Positions 16,569 through 27,946 of a DNA stretch of 64,000 nucleotides are shown piece by piece. The notes beneath the pieces are model-generated. The model did no database searches. It saw only the letters and a list, made by a program, of their open reading frames with translations, and was not told the DNA's origin. Source of the DNA: Bifidobacterium catulorum (GTDB lineage: Bacteria > Actinomycetota > Actinomycetes > Actinomycetales > Bifidobacteriaceae); assembly GCF_003129925.1 (NCBI RefSeq), contig NZ_QFFN01000006.1, forward strand, positions 29,160 to 93,159, written 5' to 3'. The stretch's first letter is position 1; each line of letters begins with the position of its first letter. The position numbers and the translations under genes were made by a program.

Positions 16569-17906
16569 ATGCAGCATGTCGAAAATTCCGGCCGCCATGC
16601 CGGCGGCGGCGCGTCATCGAGGAAGCCGCTTGCCGCGCTCCTGATCTGTCTGGCCGTCATCCTGATCGCGGCCGGCGCGATCTGGGCCATGCATATGCGT
16701 GCCGAGGCCTCGCGCGACGTCGGACCGCATCCTATCGCCGCCGACATCGACCGTACCGCCGCCATACCGAAGCCGGTCGTTGAGCATCACGGCAATTCGC
16801 CGGACTGCCCGGACACCGACTGCATCTCCCTCATGGTCAACGGCGACCTGCTGTTCCACCCCCATCTGTGGGAGCATTTCCAGGGGGCGAACACCGCCGC
16901 CAAAGACGGATCCGCATTCAACTTCGTGCCCCTGCTGCAGCCGATGCAGCGATACATGAAGGCCTCCGACATCTCCGTATGCGAGTTCGAGACCCCGATC
17001 GCCCCGCGCGGCGGCCCCTATACGGGCTACCCCGTCTTCGCGATTCCTCCCGAAGTGGCGGACGCGGCCGCCAAGGTGGGGTTCCAGGCATGCACCCACG
17101 CCACCAACCATTCATGGGACCAAGGCGCGGAAGGCGTCAACCGTCTGTGGGACACGCTCGCCGGGCTCGGCGTGCAGCAGACCGGCTCCTATAAGACCGA
17201 AGCCGATTCGAAGAAGCCGCTTGTCATCGAATCGCCCACCGGCGGCGGCAAGCTCGGTCTGGTCACGGGAACCGTTTCGCTCAACGGCTTCGAAGCCGAC
17301 ACCGAATGGCGGGTGGACAGGCTTCGCGAGGCCAGCGACCCGCATCACCGGTCCGACATCGACAAGGCCGTCGCCAAGGCCAAGGCCGCACGGCAGGAAG
17401 GCGCCGACGTCGTGGCCATCGCCATGCATTCCGTCCAGGAATACATCGACGACGCCGACGACTGGCAGGTGAGCGAAGCCCATGAACTCGCCGACACCGG
17501 CGCGTTCGACGTGATCTACGGCGCAGGATGCCATTGCGTCCAACCCATCGAGAAATACAAGAACACGTGGATCATCTACGGCACCGGCAACGCCGTCACC
17601 ACGGACGCCCCGGCCGAACGCATCGTCAACAACCAGGGCATGACGGCCCGCATCCAGTTCGCCGGCCGAAAAGGCGAAGCGGGCTCATGGCGGGTCAGCC
17701 GCATCGACTGGCTGCCCACAGCCAACCGCCGCGGCGCCGACTACCGATGGTGCCCGATATCGGCCGACCATCCGGACGGCACCTGCTGGTCCACCGAACA
17801 GGACGCCCAGGTGAGGCAACGCATCCACGACGTGATATACAAACGCGGCGCCGATCCCCACGTCGTGCGCGAATGGCTCATCACCAAGGAGGCCTCCGCC
17901 GAATAA
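16569..17906 (+). CDS. CapA-family (poly-gamma-glutamate synthesis type) membrane-anchored protein
   Basis: A 445-residue protein with a short cytoplasmic N-terminus, one hydrophobic anchor at about residues 22-40 (LAALLICLAVILIAAGAIWA) and an extracellular CapA/YwtB metallophosphatase-like domain. Matching elements are LMVNGDLLFHP, SVCEFETPIAP, CTHATNHSWD and VVAIAMHSVQEY, at the positions of the family's metal-site motifs. In Bacillus the family acts in polyglutamate capsule export; here there is no capBC, so a cell-surface function on another polymer is more likely. Single gene. Confidence 0.85.
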   Translation: MQHVENSGRHAGGGASSRKPLAALLICLAVILIAAGAIWAMHMRAEASRDVGPHPIAADIDRTAAIPKPVVEHHGNSPDCPDTDCISLMVNGDLLFHPHLWEHFQGANTAAKDGSAFNFVPLLQPMQRYMKASDISVCEFETPIAPRGGPYTGYPVFAIPPEVADAAAKVGFQACTHATNHSWDQGAEGVNRLWDTLAGLGVQQTGSYKTEADSKKPLVIESPTGGGKLGLVTGTVSLNGFEADTEWRVDRLREASDPHHRSDIDKAVAKAKAARQEGADVVAIAMHSVQEYIDDADDWQVSEAHELADTGAFDVIYGAGCHCVQPIEKYKNTWIIYGTGNAVTTDAPAERIVNNQGMTARIQFAGRKGEAGSWRVSRIDWLPTANRRGADYRWCPISADHPDGTCWSTEQDAQVRQRIHDVIYKRGADPHVVREWLITKEASAE

Positions 17907-18023
17907 CCCCACGGACAACTGTGCGTCATGAGCGGAAGTAGACTGGCGGGTGACAATCGTCGTCGGGCATCCGCATCGTCGGATATGTCGTCGCCGGACG
18001 TCCGACCAAGCAAGGAGCAATCG

Positions 18024-19031
18024 ATGGCCATCGAAATCGACATGGAACGCACCGACCTGCCGCTGGTGGTGATTCCCAGCTGCTTCCCCTCCATGGTCGA
18101 GCCGTTCCGACGACGCCTCGACGCCTTCTCCGGACTCGCCCGCATACGCATGTACACCGACATGCCTACCGGCGTCGACGGCAAGGCCGACGACGACGAA
18201 CTCGTACGGCGCATGGCCCCCGCCACCGTTGCCCTGACCACGGGCGTCCGCTTCTCCGATGCCATGCTCGCCCGTCTTGCGCCCACCGTCCGGTGCATCA
18301 CCTTCGGCGGCACCGGCGTCGCCAACTACGTCGACGTCGATGAGGCGCGACGTCTCGGCATCCGCATCTGCAACGCCGTGCACTACGGCGACAACGCCGT
18401 GGCCGAGCACGCCATCGCCCTGCTGTTCGAAATCACCCACCGCGCCGGCACGCTCAACGCCCGCATGCACGAGGAGCCCTGGCCGGGGGAGGACATCACC
18501 GAAATCGGCGGCATGACCATGGGGCTCATCGGGTTCGGCGGCATCGGCCACCGAGTGGCCGAACTCGCCCCCGGACTGGGGCTGAACCTGCTCGTCTGGG
18601 CGCGGCACCCCGATCGCGACGCCTACGAACGACTCGGCATCCAGGCCGCCGACGGCATCGACGACGTATTCGCCGGCGCCGACGTCGTCAGCCTCCACCT
18701 CGCCCTCAACGACGCCACGCAAGGCATCATCGGCCCCGAACAGCTCGACCTGCTCAAACCGGGTGCCATCGTCATCAACACCGCCCGAGCCGAACTCATC
18801 AGGCCCGGCACCCTGGAGCAACGGCTCCGTCGCGGCGACATCCGCGCCGGACTCGACGTCTTCTCGCCCGAACCCCTGCCCGCCGACGACCCGTTGCGCG
18901 GACTCGACAACGTTGTCCTCACGCCCCACGTCGCATGGCGCTCCGACCGGGCGCTCGCCGGCATAGTCGACCAATGCGTCCGGGCCGCCACGGCATATCT
19001 GACCGGCGGGGAATACAACGTCGTCGCCTGA
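18024..19031 (+). CDS. D-isomer 2-hydroxyacid dehydrogenase family protein
   Basis: A 335-residue NAD-dependent oxidoreductase. The Rossmann motif is GLIGFGGIGHRVAEL; the catalytic triad appears as Arg in INTARAELI, Glu in FSPEPLP and His in LTPHVAW. The ATG at 18024 follows AAGGAG by seven bases; an upstream in-frame ATG at 17928 lacks this. The substrate could be a 2-keto acid such as phosphoglycerate, pyruvate or hydroxypyruvate; sequence does not settle it. yigZ follows 53 bases downstream and may be co-transcribed. Confidence 0.88.
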   Translation: MAIEIDMERTDLPLVVIPSCFPSMVEPFRRRLDAFSGLARIRMYTDMPTGVDGKADDDELVRRMAPATVALTTGVRFSDAMLARLAPTVRCITFGGTGVANYVDVDEARRLGIRICNAVHYGDNAVAEHAIALLFEITHRAGTLNARMHEEPWPGEDITEIGGMTMGLIGFGGIGHRVAELAPGLGLNLLVWARHPDRDAYERLGIQAADGIDDVFAGADVVSLHLALNDATQGIIGPEQLDLLKPGAIVINTARAELIRPGTLEQRLRRGDIRAGLDVFSPEPLPADDPLRGLDNVVLTPHVAWRSDRALAGIVDQCVRAATAYLTGGEYNVVA

Positions 19032-19084
19032 CTCGCCACCGGCCTCCATCCATTCGTATCCGCCCGCATTCCACGAAAGACATC

Positions 19085-19732
19085 ATGCGCACCATTCTGA
19101 ACACGCCGGACGAGCCGGCCCACGACAGCCTCGTCGAGAAAAAATCCGAATTCATCGGCGACGCCTGCCACATCGACTCGCAGGACGACGCCATGGCGTT
19201 CGTGGAACTCATCCGAGAGCAACATCCCAAGGCCCGCCACGTGGCCTTCGCCGCCGTGTGGGGAGGTTCCGACGGCCAGCTCGGCGAACGTATGAGCGAC
19301 GACGGCGAGCCGTCCGGCACCGCCGGCAAACCCATCCTCGACGTATTGCGCCAATCCGGCCTCACCGACTGCGTGGTCTGCGTCACCCGCTATTTCGGCG
19401 GCATCCTACTGGGGTCCGGAGGTCTGATCCGCGCCTACTCCTCGGCCGCATCCCTCGCAGTAAAGGCGGCCGACGGCGCCAACATCGTGCCATGCCGGCG
19501 CTATGCCACGACCATCGGCTACCCCCAGCTGACCATGATGCGGCAGCTGACATCCCTCGCCGACGGCACCGTGGAACACGAGGAGTTCACCGACCGCATC
19601 GCCATGACCATCGTCATCCCCGACGGGAACGCCCCGGCCTTCGAGGCGCGCGTGCGCGAGACCTTCAACGCGGCGGTCCCACTGGAGCCACGCGGCACGC
19701 TGAACTCACCCGTCGCCGACCAGGCCGGTTAA
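19085..19732 (+). CDS. yigZ: YigZ/IMPACT family protein
   Basis: A 215-residue protein with the UPF0029 signature region DDGEPSGTAGKPILDVL followed by VVCVTRYFGGILLGSGGLIRAY, and a C-terminal ferredoxin-like DUF1949 part. The family is linked to ribosome- or stress-related functions (IMPACT in eukaryotes) but its bacterial role is not firmly known. ATG 19085 has GAAAGA upstream. Its stop codon TAA is part of the -10 element of the next gene. Confidence 0.9.
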   Translation: MRTILNTPDEPAHDSLVEKKSEFIGDACHIDSQDDAMAFVELIREQHPKARHVAFAAVWGGSDGQLGERMSDDGEPSGTAGKPILDVLRQSGLTDCVVCVTRYFGGILLGSGGLIRAYSSAASLAVKAADGANIVPCRRYATTIGYPQLTMMRQLTSLADGTVEHEEFTDRIAMTIVIPDGNAPAFEARVRETFNAAVPLEPRGTLNSPVADQAG

Positions 19733-19742
19733 GCTGGGCCGT
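19730..19742 (+). promoter_or_regulatory. Leaderless-type -10 element of the LRV gene
   Basis: TAAGCT (19730-19735) overlaps the yigZ stop codon and lies seven bases before ATG 19743, with no ribosome binding site between. The same GGTTAAGCTGG sequence precedes malQ. Confidence 0.5.
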
Positions 19743-20387
19743 ATGACCGAACACGACGAACAGCCTGGCGAACAGGCCGGCGAACAGGCCGAGCACGAAC
19801 CCCTGACCGTGACCTACGAGCGCCTGCGACACTCCGAAAGCCCGGAGGAACTGGGGGAGTTCGCCCGCCGTCCCCTGCCTGACCGCAACGACGCCGCCGC
19901 ATTCTCCCGCGCCACCGCACTGTTGGAGGCCGTGGCCGGCAACCACCATACCGCCCTCGACGACCGCGTCTATCTTGCACGGACCATGCCGTTCCCGAAC
20001 GTGCTCGTCAAACTCAGCGAAGACCCCGATTCCGCGGTACGCAAGGCCGTGGCCGAAAACACCAACGACAAGAACTGGCTCGTAGGCCGTCTCACCAAGG
20101 ATGACGACGATGATGTCCGTGCCGCCGCGCTCGCCAATCCGAGGACGTCGTGGAAGATGCGCATGGAGGGGGCCGAGGACGAGCGCAACGGCGCCGAGGT
20201 GCTTGAACGGCTGTCCCGCTTCGGCGTCGACGACGATAAGACCGGCCCCGAGGTGCTGACCGCGATGATACGCCGGGCCGTGGCGTTGAATCCGAACACC
20301 GACGAGGAGACCCTCGACCGTCTGGCCGACGATCCGGACATCCAGGTGCGGCACGCAGTGGAACGGCGGCGCGGATCCGGCCGATAG
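19743..20387 (+). CDS. Variant leucine-rich repeat (LRV) protein
   Basis: A 214-residue protein. It contains LRV/HEAT-like helical repeats, clearest in AVRKAVAENTNDKNWLVGRL, in DVRAAALANPRT, and in IRRAVALNPNTDEETLDRLA followed by DIQVRHAVE. Each unit has the VR.AVA.NPNT...L..LA.D pattern of the variant LRR family seen in actinobacteria. The N-terminal 20 residues are Glu/Gln-rich. Likely a protein-binding scaffold; no enzyme motif is visible. No neighbour gives a functional clue. Leaderless start. Confidence 0.75.
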   Translation: MTEHDEQPGEQAGEQAEHEPLTVTYERLRHSESPEELGEFARRPLPDRNDAAAFSRATALLEAVAGNHHTALDDRVYLARTMPFPNVLVKLSEDPDSAVRKAVAENTNDKNWLVGRLTKDDDDDVRAAALANPRTSWKMRMEGAEDERNGAEVLERLSRFGVDDDKTGPEVLTAMIRRAVALNPNTDEETLDRLADDPDIQVRHAVERRRGSGR

Positions 20388-20485
20388 GCGTCCGCGCGGG
20401 GAGGGAGGCCACGTTGGCCACGTCTCCAAAGGCCGTTCGGCGCGACTTTTTCGTATCCGTCAGGTTAACTTGGGTATGTCAGGCG

Positions 20486-20519
20486 TTGCGGGCACCGGTT
20501 TCGGGGTTAAGCTGGACGT
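20486..20519 (+). promoter_or_regulatory. malQ promoter, leaderless type
   Basis: TTGCGG (20486-20491), 16-base spacer, TAAGCT (20508-20513), then six bases to the malQ ATG at 20520. There is no Shine-Dalgarno sequence, so transcripts probably start at the ATG. A second similar motif, TTAACTTGGG at 20465, precedes an overlapping 30-codon frame (20476-20568). Confidence 0.6.
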
Positions 20520-22691
20520 ATGGAAGAACAGCGAGAAGAATCTGCCGAACGACTCTCCCGGCCGTTGATTCGCTTGGCGAAGGCGAAGGGTGTCGCCACG
20601 TATTACGTGGGACAGCAGGATGAATACGTTGAGATCGACGATGACGTTCTTGTCAATGTGTTGCACAGTCTTGGCGTCGATGCGTCGAACGACGAGGCCA
20701 TCGCCGAGTCGTTGGCGCAGAACGAACGCGACCAGTACAGCCGTCTGGTCCAGCCGACCATCCTGCACATCGCCGGGCAGGAGAGCCGTGTACGCGTCAA
20801 CCATGGCGTCACCGATATCCCGTCGGCGCGCCTGATGCTGGAGAGCGGCATCGAATACGGCACACTGGAGAGCGGCGCCGGCGACGGTGCGATGGCGAAG
20901 TCCGTGGACGGCAGATTCGTCGTCAACTCGTCCATCGTGATTCCCGCCGATGTGCCGCTCGGCTATCATACGTTGACCGTGACCGTGGGTACGCACAGCG
21001 ATTCCGCCACGTTGATCTGCGCGCCCGACAGGATCGAGCTGCTCGATCCGATGAAGGACGGCCACCTGTGGGGCTGGATGGCGCAGTTCTACTCCATCCG
21101 CTCATCGCAATCATGGGGCGTCGGCGACTTCAACGACCTGAAGAACATGCTGCGCGACGCCAAGCAGAAGACCGACGCGGACTTCATCCTCGTCAATCCC
21201 GTGCACGCCGGCGAGCCGTGCACGCCGCTGACGCCGTCGCCCTATCTGCCCATCTCGCGCCGGTTCGTCAACTTCACGTACATCAACCCGGAGATCATTC
21301 CCGAGTTCTCGGAGCTTTCCGAGGAGGCGCAGGCGAACATCCGGCAGTTGCACGCCGCGGTGGAGGAGCTGAACGCCGATCCCGACAAGATCGACCGCGA
21401 CGCCATGTGGGCCGCCAAGATGCCCGCCCTGTGGACGATCTTCAAGGCGCCGCGCCCGGCCGGCCGCCAGAAGGAGTTCGAGGTCTTCAAGTCCGGTGCC
21501 GGCGACGATCTCGAAGGCTACGCCACCTGGTGCCTCGCCTACGACAAGTGGGGCGCGCCCACCGACGCCCCCGACTCCTGGGTGAAGACCACCACGCGGG
21601 ACTCCTCCGAGATCGCCCGTCTGCGCGGCCAGTATCCCGACACGCTGGAGTTCTACCGTTGGCTTGAATGGATCGCCGACGAACAGCTGGCCGACGCCCA
21701 GCAGACCGCCTACGATGCGGGCATGCGCATCGGCATCATGGCCGACATGGCCGTGGGTGTGCACCCGTACGGCTCCGACGTGTGGTGGAATCCCGAACGG
21801 TTCGCCTACGGCGCCACCGTCGGCGCGCCGCCGGACTTCTACAACCAGCAGGGGCAGAACTGGAGCCAGCCGCCTCTGAACCCCGAATACCTCGCCAAGA
21901 CCGGGTACAAGGCGTACCGCGATATCGTGTCCGGCATGTTCTCCCATGCGGGTGCCGTGCGCATCGACCATGCGATCGGCCTGTTCCGCCTGTGGTGGAT
22001 TCCCGAAGGGCGCAGCGCCAAGGAAGGCGCCTACGTGTATTACGATTCCGCGGTGATGCTCGGCATCCTGGCCCTTGAGGCCACGCGGGCCCATGGCGTG
22101 GTCGTGGGCGAGGACCTCGGCGTCGTGCCGGACTACATGGCCAAGTCTCTGGCCGCGCACGGGCTGCTCGGCTGCGCCATCGAATGGTTCGAGCAGCGCG
22201 ACGGCAAGTTCCGCAGGCCGCAGGACTGGCGTCCGCTCACCCTCGCCTCCGTGACCACGCACGACATTCCGCCCACCGCCGGATACCTGCGCTACGAACA
22301 TGTGAAGCTGCGCAGCAAGCTGCATCTGCTCACCGGCAGTGAAGAGGAGTTCATGACCGACGCCAGGCGCGAGCACAACGCGTTGCTTTCCATGCTGGCC
22401 GACGGCGGATGGATTCGCCGCGAATGGCTTGACGACGAGGACGCCCACGAGCAGGACCTCATCGAGGGTATGCACCGTGCGTTGTGCGCGTCGCCGTCGA
22501 AGCTGCTGTGCGCCACCATCACCGACGGCGTGGGCGAACGCCGTACGCAGAACCAGCCCGGTACGAACAACGAATACCCGAACTGGCGTATCCCGCTGGC
22601 CGACGGCGACGGCAACGCCGTCTCGCTCGACGGCCTTTTCGACAACCCCCGGGTGCAGTCCCTCGCCGCCGTCATGCGCGGCGAAAAGTAA
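20520..22691 (+). CDS. malQ: 4-alpha-glucanotransferase (GH77, amylomaltase)
   Basis: A 723-residue cytoplasmic enzyme that transfers alpha-1,4-glucan segments in maltodextrin and glycogen turnover. GH77 features: GLMADMAVGVHP-like region (GIMADMAVGVHPYGSDVWW), nucleophile Asp in VRIDHAIGLFRLWWIPEG, acid/base Glu in VVGEDLGVVPDYM, and TTHDIPPTAGY with the transition-state Asp. The roughly 190-residue N-terminal extension before QFYSIRSSQSWGVGDF is typical of the long actinobacterial MalQ. The glycogen debranching gene glgX lies 2 kb further on. Confidence 0.96.
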   Translation: MEEQREESAERLSRPLIRLAKAKGVATYYVGQQDEYVEIDDDVLVNVLHSLGVDASNDEAIAESLAQNERDQYSRLVQPTILHIAGQESRVRVNHGVTDIPSARLMLESGIEYGTLESGAGDGAMAKSVDGRFVVNSSIVIPADVPLGYHTLTVTVGTHSDSATLICAPDRIELLDPMKDGHLWGWMAQFYSIRSSQSWGVGDFNDLKNMLRDAKQKTDADFILVNPVHAGEPCTPLTPSPYLPISRRFVNFTYINPEIIPEFSELSEEAQANIRQLHAAVEELNADPDKIDRDAMWAAKMPALWTIFKAPRPAGRQKEFEVFKSGAGDDLEGYATWCLAYDKWGAPTDAPDSWVKTTTRDSSEIARLRGQYPDTLEFYRWLEWIADEQLADAQQTAYDAGMRIGIMADMAVGVHPYGSDVWWNPERFAYGATVGAPPDFYNQQGQNWSQPPLNPEYLAKTGYKAYRDIVSGMFSHAGAVRIDHAIGLFRLWWIPEGRSAKEGAYVYYDSAVMLGILALEATRAHGVVVGEDLGVVPDYMAKSLAAHGLLGCAIEWFEQRDGKFRRPQDWRPLTLASVTTHDIPPTAGYLRYEHVKLRSKLHLLTGSEEEFMTDARREHNALLSMLADGGWIRREWLDDEDAHEQDLIEGMHRALCASPSKLLCATITDGVGERRTQNQPGTNNEYPNWRIPLADGDGNAVSLDGLFDNPRVQSLAAVMRGEK

Positions 22692-22847
22692 CGCATCATC
22701 CCGATCGGCCTGGTATGGCGGCCCCTTCCCTCGGTGGGGCCGCCATATGCATACCCGTGCCGGGGATTCCGCAGTGGCAGTTTTGCAGTGGTATTCCAAG
22801 AAACGATTCCGCGGCAAGATCGCCCTCCGCCACTATCATCGACGGCG

Positions 22848-23312
22848 ATGACAGTCAGGAAACCAGGGCGGGGGAGTCGGTCGAAACGGCCGGAGAAATA
22901 CGAACGAGGCACACGCAGCTATACGATGTCGCACATCCGTGGCAAGGACACCTCCATCGAGGTGCTCACCCGCAGCTACCTGTTCCGGCGTGGACTGCGG
23001 TTCCGCAAGAACGACAGGCGATATCCCGGCCATCCCGACGTCGTCCTGCCGAAATGGCATGTCGTCGTGTTCGTCAACGGATGCTTCTGGCATATGCACG
23101 AAGGATGCTCCAAACATTCGATGCCGAAATCGAACGTGGATTTCTGGACGGCGAAACTCACGCGCAACCGTGACCGTGACCGTCGCCAACGGGCCGAACT
23201 GGAGGCGATGGGTTGGCGCGTGATCACCGTATGGGAGTGCGAACTCGACAAGGCGCACCGCGATGAACGTCTCGCCCGTCTTTACGACGAAATCACCGGC
23301 GTGTCGCATTGA
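22848..23312 (+). CDS. vsr: Very-short-patch-repair endonuclease (Vsr)
   Basis: A 154-residue nuclease that nicks at T:G mismatches produced by 5-methylcytosine deamination. Diagnostic segments are MSHIRGKDTSIEVLTRSYLF, RYPGHPDVVLPKWHVVVFVNG (catalytic Asp) and CFWHMHEGC with zinc-binding Cys/His, then WRVITVWECEL. The ATG at 22848 is eight bases after TATCAT, so it is another probable leaderless gene; no ribosome binding site is seen. Vsr normally sits beside a cytosine-5 methyltransferase, but none is within this window. Confidence 0.93.
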   Translation: MTVRKPGRGSRSKRPEKYERGTRSYTMSHIRGKDTSIEVLTRSYLFRRGLRFRKNDRRYPGHPDVVLPKWHVVVFVNGCFWHMHEGCSKHSMPKSNVDFWTAKLTRNRDRDRRQRAELEAMGWRVITVWECELDKAHRDERLARLYDEITGVSH

Positions 23313-23322
23313 CCTCGGCGTT

Positions 23323-23350
23323 TTGACGAACACGCAAAAAGCGGTACACT
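23323..23350 (+). promoter_or_regulatory. rplM-rpsI promoter
   Basis: TTGACG (23323-23328), 16-base spacer, TACACT (23345-23350). Predicted transcription starts near 23357, about 140 bases before the rplM start. Confidence 0.7.
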
Positions 23351-23356
23351 AGTGGA

Positions 23357-23496
23357 TTGTTGTGTTTCCCAGGGGTCCTTCAAAGCGCTGTCCCACTCGC
23401 CAATAGGACTTTCAGGGAGCCCACGGATAATGCGGCAAAAGGGGATCTGACCAATCCACGATTGCCCGGAACACAATAGTAAAGAAAAGGTATATC
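23357..23496 (+). promoter_or_regulatory. Long structured leader of the rplM-rpsI mRNA
   Basis: The 140-base untranslated leader has a long-range closing pairing between TTGTGTTTCC near its 5' end (from about 23359) and GGAACACAA (about 23468-23476), and internal GGTCC/GGAC complementarity. Such a closed leader ahead of a ribosomal protein gene suggests autogenous control by L13 or S9. Structure was judged by eye. Confidence 0.4.
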
Positions 23497-23946
23497 GTGA
23501 AAACTTTCACACCGAAGCCTAACGATCTGACCCACGAGTGGTACGTCATCGACGCCACCGACGTGGTTCTCGGCCGTCTTGCAACCACCGCCGCCAACCT
23601 GCTGCGCGGCAAGAACAAGCCGACGTTCGCTCCTCACGCCGATGGTGGCAACCATGTCATCATCATCAACGCTGAGAAGATCGCCCTGTCCGGCAACAAG
23701 CTGGGCAAGAACCTGTACATGCACTCCGGCTTCCCGGGTGGTCTGCGCGCCGACAGCTACGGCGAGCTGCTTGAGAAGAACCCCGAGCGCATCATCAAGG
23801 CCGCCGTCAAGGGCATGCTGCCGAAGAACCGTCTGGCGAAGGTCCAGCTGGGCCGTCTGCGCATCTTCAAGGGTGCCGAGCACCCGCACACCCCTCAGAA
23901 GCCCGTTGAGTACGAGATCAAGCAGATCTCCCAGCAGGCTAAGTGA
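23497..23946 (+). CDS. rplM: 50S ribosomal protein L13
   Basis: A 149-residue large-subunit protein with the usual [38 protein letters not shown] and [18 protein letters not shown] segments. Start is GTG 23497, behind AAAGAAAAGG. First gene of the L13-S9 pair. Confidence 0.97.
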   Translation: MKTFTPKPNDLTHEWYVIDATDVVLGRLATTAANLLRGKNKPTFAPHADGGNHVIIINAEKIALSGNKLGKNLYMHSGFPGGLRADSYGELLEKNPERIIKAAVKGMLPKNRLAKVQLGRLRIFKGAEHPHTPQKPVEYEIKQISQQAK

Positions 23947-23972
23947 TCTAGGACCGAAAGGAGACACCGATT

Positions 23973-24461
23973 ATGGCTGAAAACACTAACTCCGCGGTCC
24001 AGGAGACCGAAGAGGAGCTCACGCAGTACACTTCCGAGACCAACGCCGGTGCCGGCACCGGCACTTCCGCGATCGCCCCGGGCTACGGCACCGGCCGTCG
24101 CAAGGAGGCCGTCGCCCGCGTCCGCCTGATTCCGGGCACCGGTAAGTGGACCATCAACGGCCGCACCCTGGAGGAGTTCTTCCCGGGCAAGATTCAGCAG
24201 CGTGAGGTCAACTCCCCGATCGTCCTGCTGAAGCTCGAAGGCAAGTTCGACGTCGTCGTGCTCGTCAACGGCGGTGGCACCACCGGCCAGGCCGGCGCCA
24301 TCCGTCTTGGCGTCGCCCGCGCCCTGAACGCCATCGACCGCGACTCCAACCGCGCCGCCCTGAAGAAGGCCGGCATGCTGACTCGTGACGCCCGTGCGGT
24401 GGAACGCAAGAAGGCCGGTCTGCACAAGGCACGTCGCGCCCCGCAGTACTCGAAGCGTTAA
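23973..24461 (+). CDS. rpsI: 30S ribosomal protein S9
   Basis: A 162-residue small-subunit protein. The conserved core begins near residue 37 at [20 protein letters not shown] and ends with the basic tail [17 protein letters not shown] that reaches the P-site tRNA. The 35-residue acidic N-terminal extension is common in actinobacteria. GAAAGGAG precedes ATG 23973. Followed by a strong terminator. Confidence 0.97.
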   Translation: MAENTNSAVQETEEELTQYTSETNAGAGTGTSAIAPGYGTGRRKEAVARVRLIPGTGKWTINGRTLEEFFPGKIQQREVNSPIVLLKLEGKFDVVVLVNGGGTTGQAGAIRLGVARALNAIDRDSNRAALKKAGMLTRDARAVERKKAGLHKARRAPQYSKR

Positions 24462-24506
24462 GTTTCGCCTGCTGCAACGGCAATACGATTGTCGTCTGGC
24501 ATACGG

Positions 24507-24553
24507 AAGATCCCCTCGTTCATTGGTTCGTCCAATGGGCGAGGGGATCTTTT
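24507..24553 (+). terminator. Terminator after rpsI
   Basis: AAGATCCCCTCG (24507-24518) pairs with CGAGGGGATCTT (24540-24551), with an inner CATTGG/CCAATG stem, followed by TTTTC. GGGGATCTTTTCATG is repeated directly after (24542-24573). Confidence 0.92.
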
Positions 24554-24688
24554 CATGTCGGGGATCTTTTCATGCCGCCGTGTGCCCTATGCCGTCACAA
24601 CGGTCAACGAATCGTTCTGATGTGACGACTTGATGATGACGACTTGATGATGCCGGCCGGTCGACCCGGCCGGCATCGACGACGGTTG

Positions 24689-27334
<2,646 letters not shown>

Positions 27335-27346
27335 ACATCCACACTA
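27335..27346 (-). promoter_or_regulatory. Leaderless-type -10 element of glgX
   Basis: On the minus strand TAGTGT (27346 to 27341) stands six bases before the ATG, without a Shine-Dalgarno sequence. No good -35 is seen. Confidence 0.5.
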
Positions 27347-27704
27347 CCCCGTGCGTCAGAACGTCCGGTTCTTCGAGGTTCCCCAGGTTCTCAACGGAGG
27401 CGCACGCCTGTCTTTGGCTGGGCGTGTTTGCGGGTCGTTCGGCATCTGAGGCGATGATTGCGCGGCGCCTGTACATGGCCGGACGTGTCCGGTGTCTGAC
27501 CGGAGAAAGGTGCAAGGTGTTTTCGTGGCCATGTCCCATCCCGTCTGGTCGTCCATAGGGCTGGGGGATCGGGTGTGTGGCCTGTGTGGTCCGCCGAGGA
27601 TCGGCCACGGAGCCGATCGCGGTGAGGCCTTACGAGGAATCGACCGTCCATATACGTGAAAACCTACGAAAATACATACTTTCTTAACCTCAAATCTCAC
27701 TTAT
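27347..27704. other. Gene-free interval between glgX and the adhE control region
   Basis: No open frame here has a ribosome binding site or recognisable protein sequence. The last 50 bases turn markedly AT-rich (TACATACTTTCTTAACC, then TTATAAAAAATACTTT), unlike the surroundings, and probably form the start of the adhE promoter region. Confidence 0.6.
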
Positions 27705-27711
27705 AAAAAAT

Positions 27712-27780
27712 ACTTTTGCAAAAGTTTGCGTGTCGGTTTTGCGTTCCGATTCTTTGGTGTTATTGTGACTTGTGTCACAG
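27712..27780 (+). promoter_or_regulatory. adhE control region with Rex-like site
   Basis: TTGTGA-CTTGTG-TCACAG at 27763-27780 closely matches the redox repressor Rex consensus TTGTGA-N6-TCACAA, and equally the CRP half-site pattern. A second perfect palindrome, ACTTTTGCAAAAGT, lies at 27712-27725 within AT-rich DNA. Rex control of adhE by NADH/NAD is established in other Gram-positive bacteria; assignment here is by sequence likeness. Confidence 0.55.
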
Positions 27781-27946
27781 CCTCAGGGTGTGATGCAGCC
27801 CATGCCGCAGCCAACGGCAGGGCGAAGAAGGCATAACACGTCGCCGCTTTCCGGCCGGATTCATAACCGATTGATTTTTCCTCGGATGCGGGCGGAAGCG
27901 TCATATGTCAACAAACCATACTTGGCTACACGATCGAGGAGGACAC

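Noticed and set aside
27905..27946. ATG 27905 as adhE start
   Set aside because: No ribosome binding site; GTG 27947 has GAGGAGGA at ideal spacing and gives the usual AdhE length.
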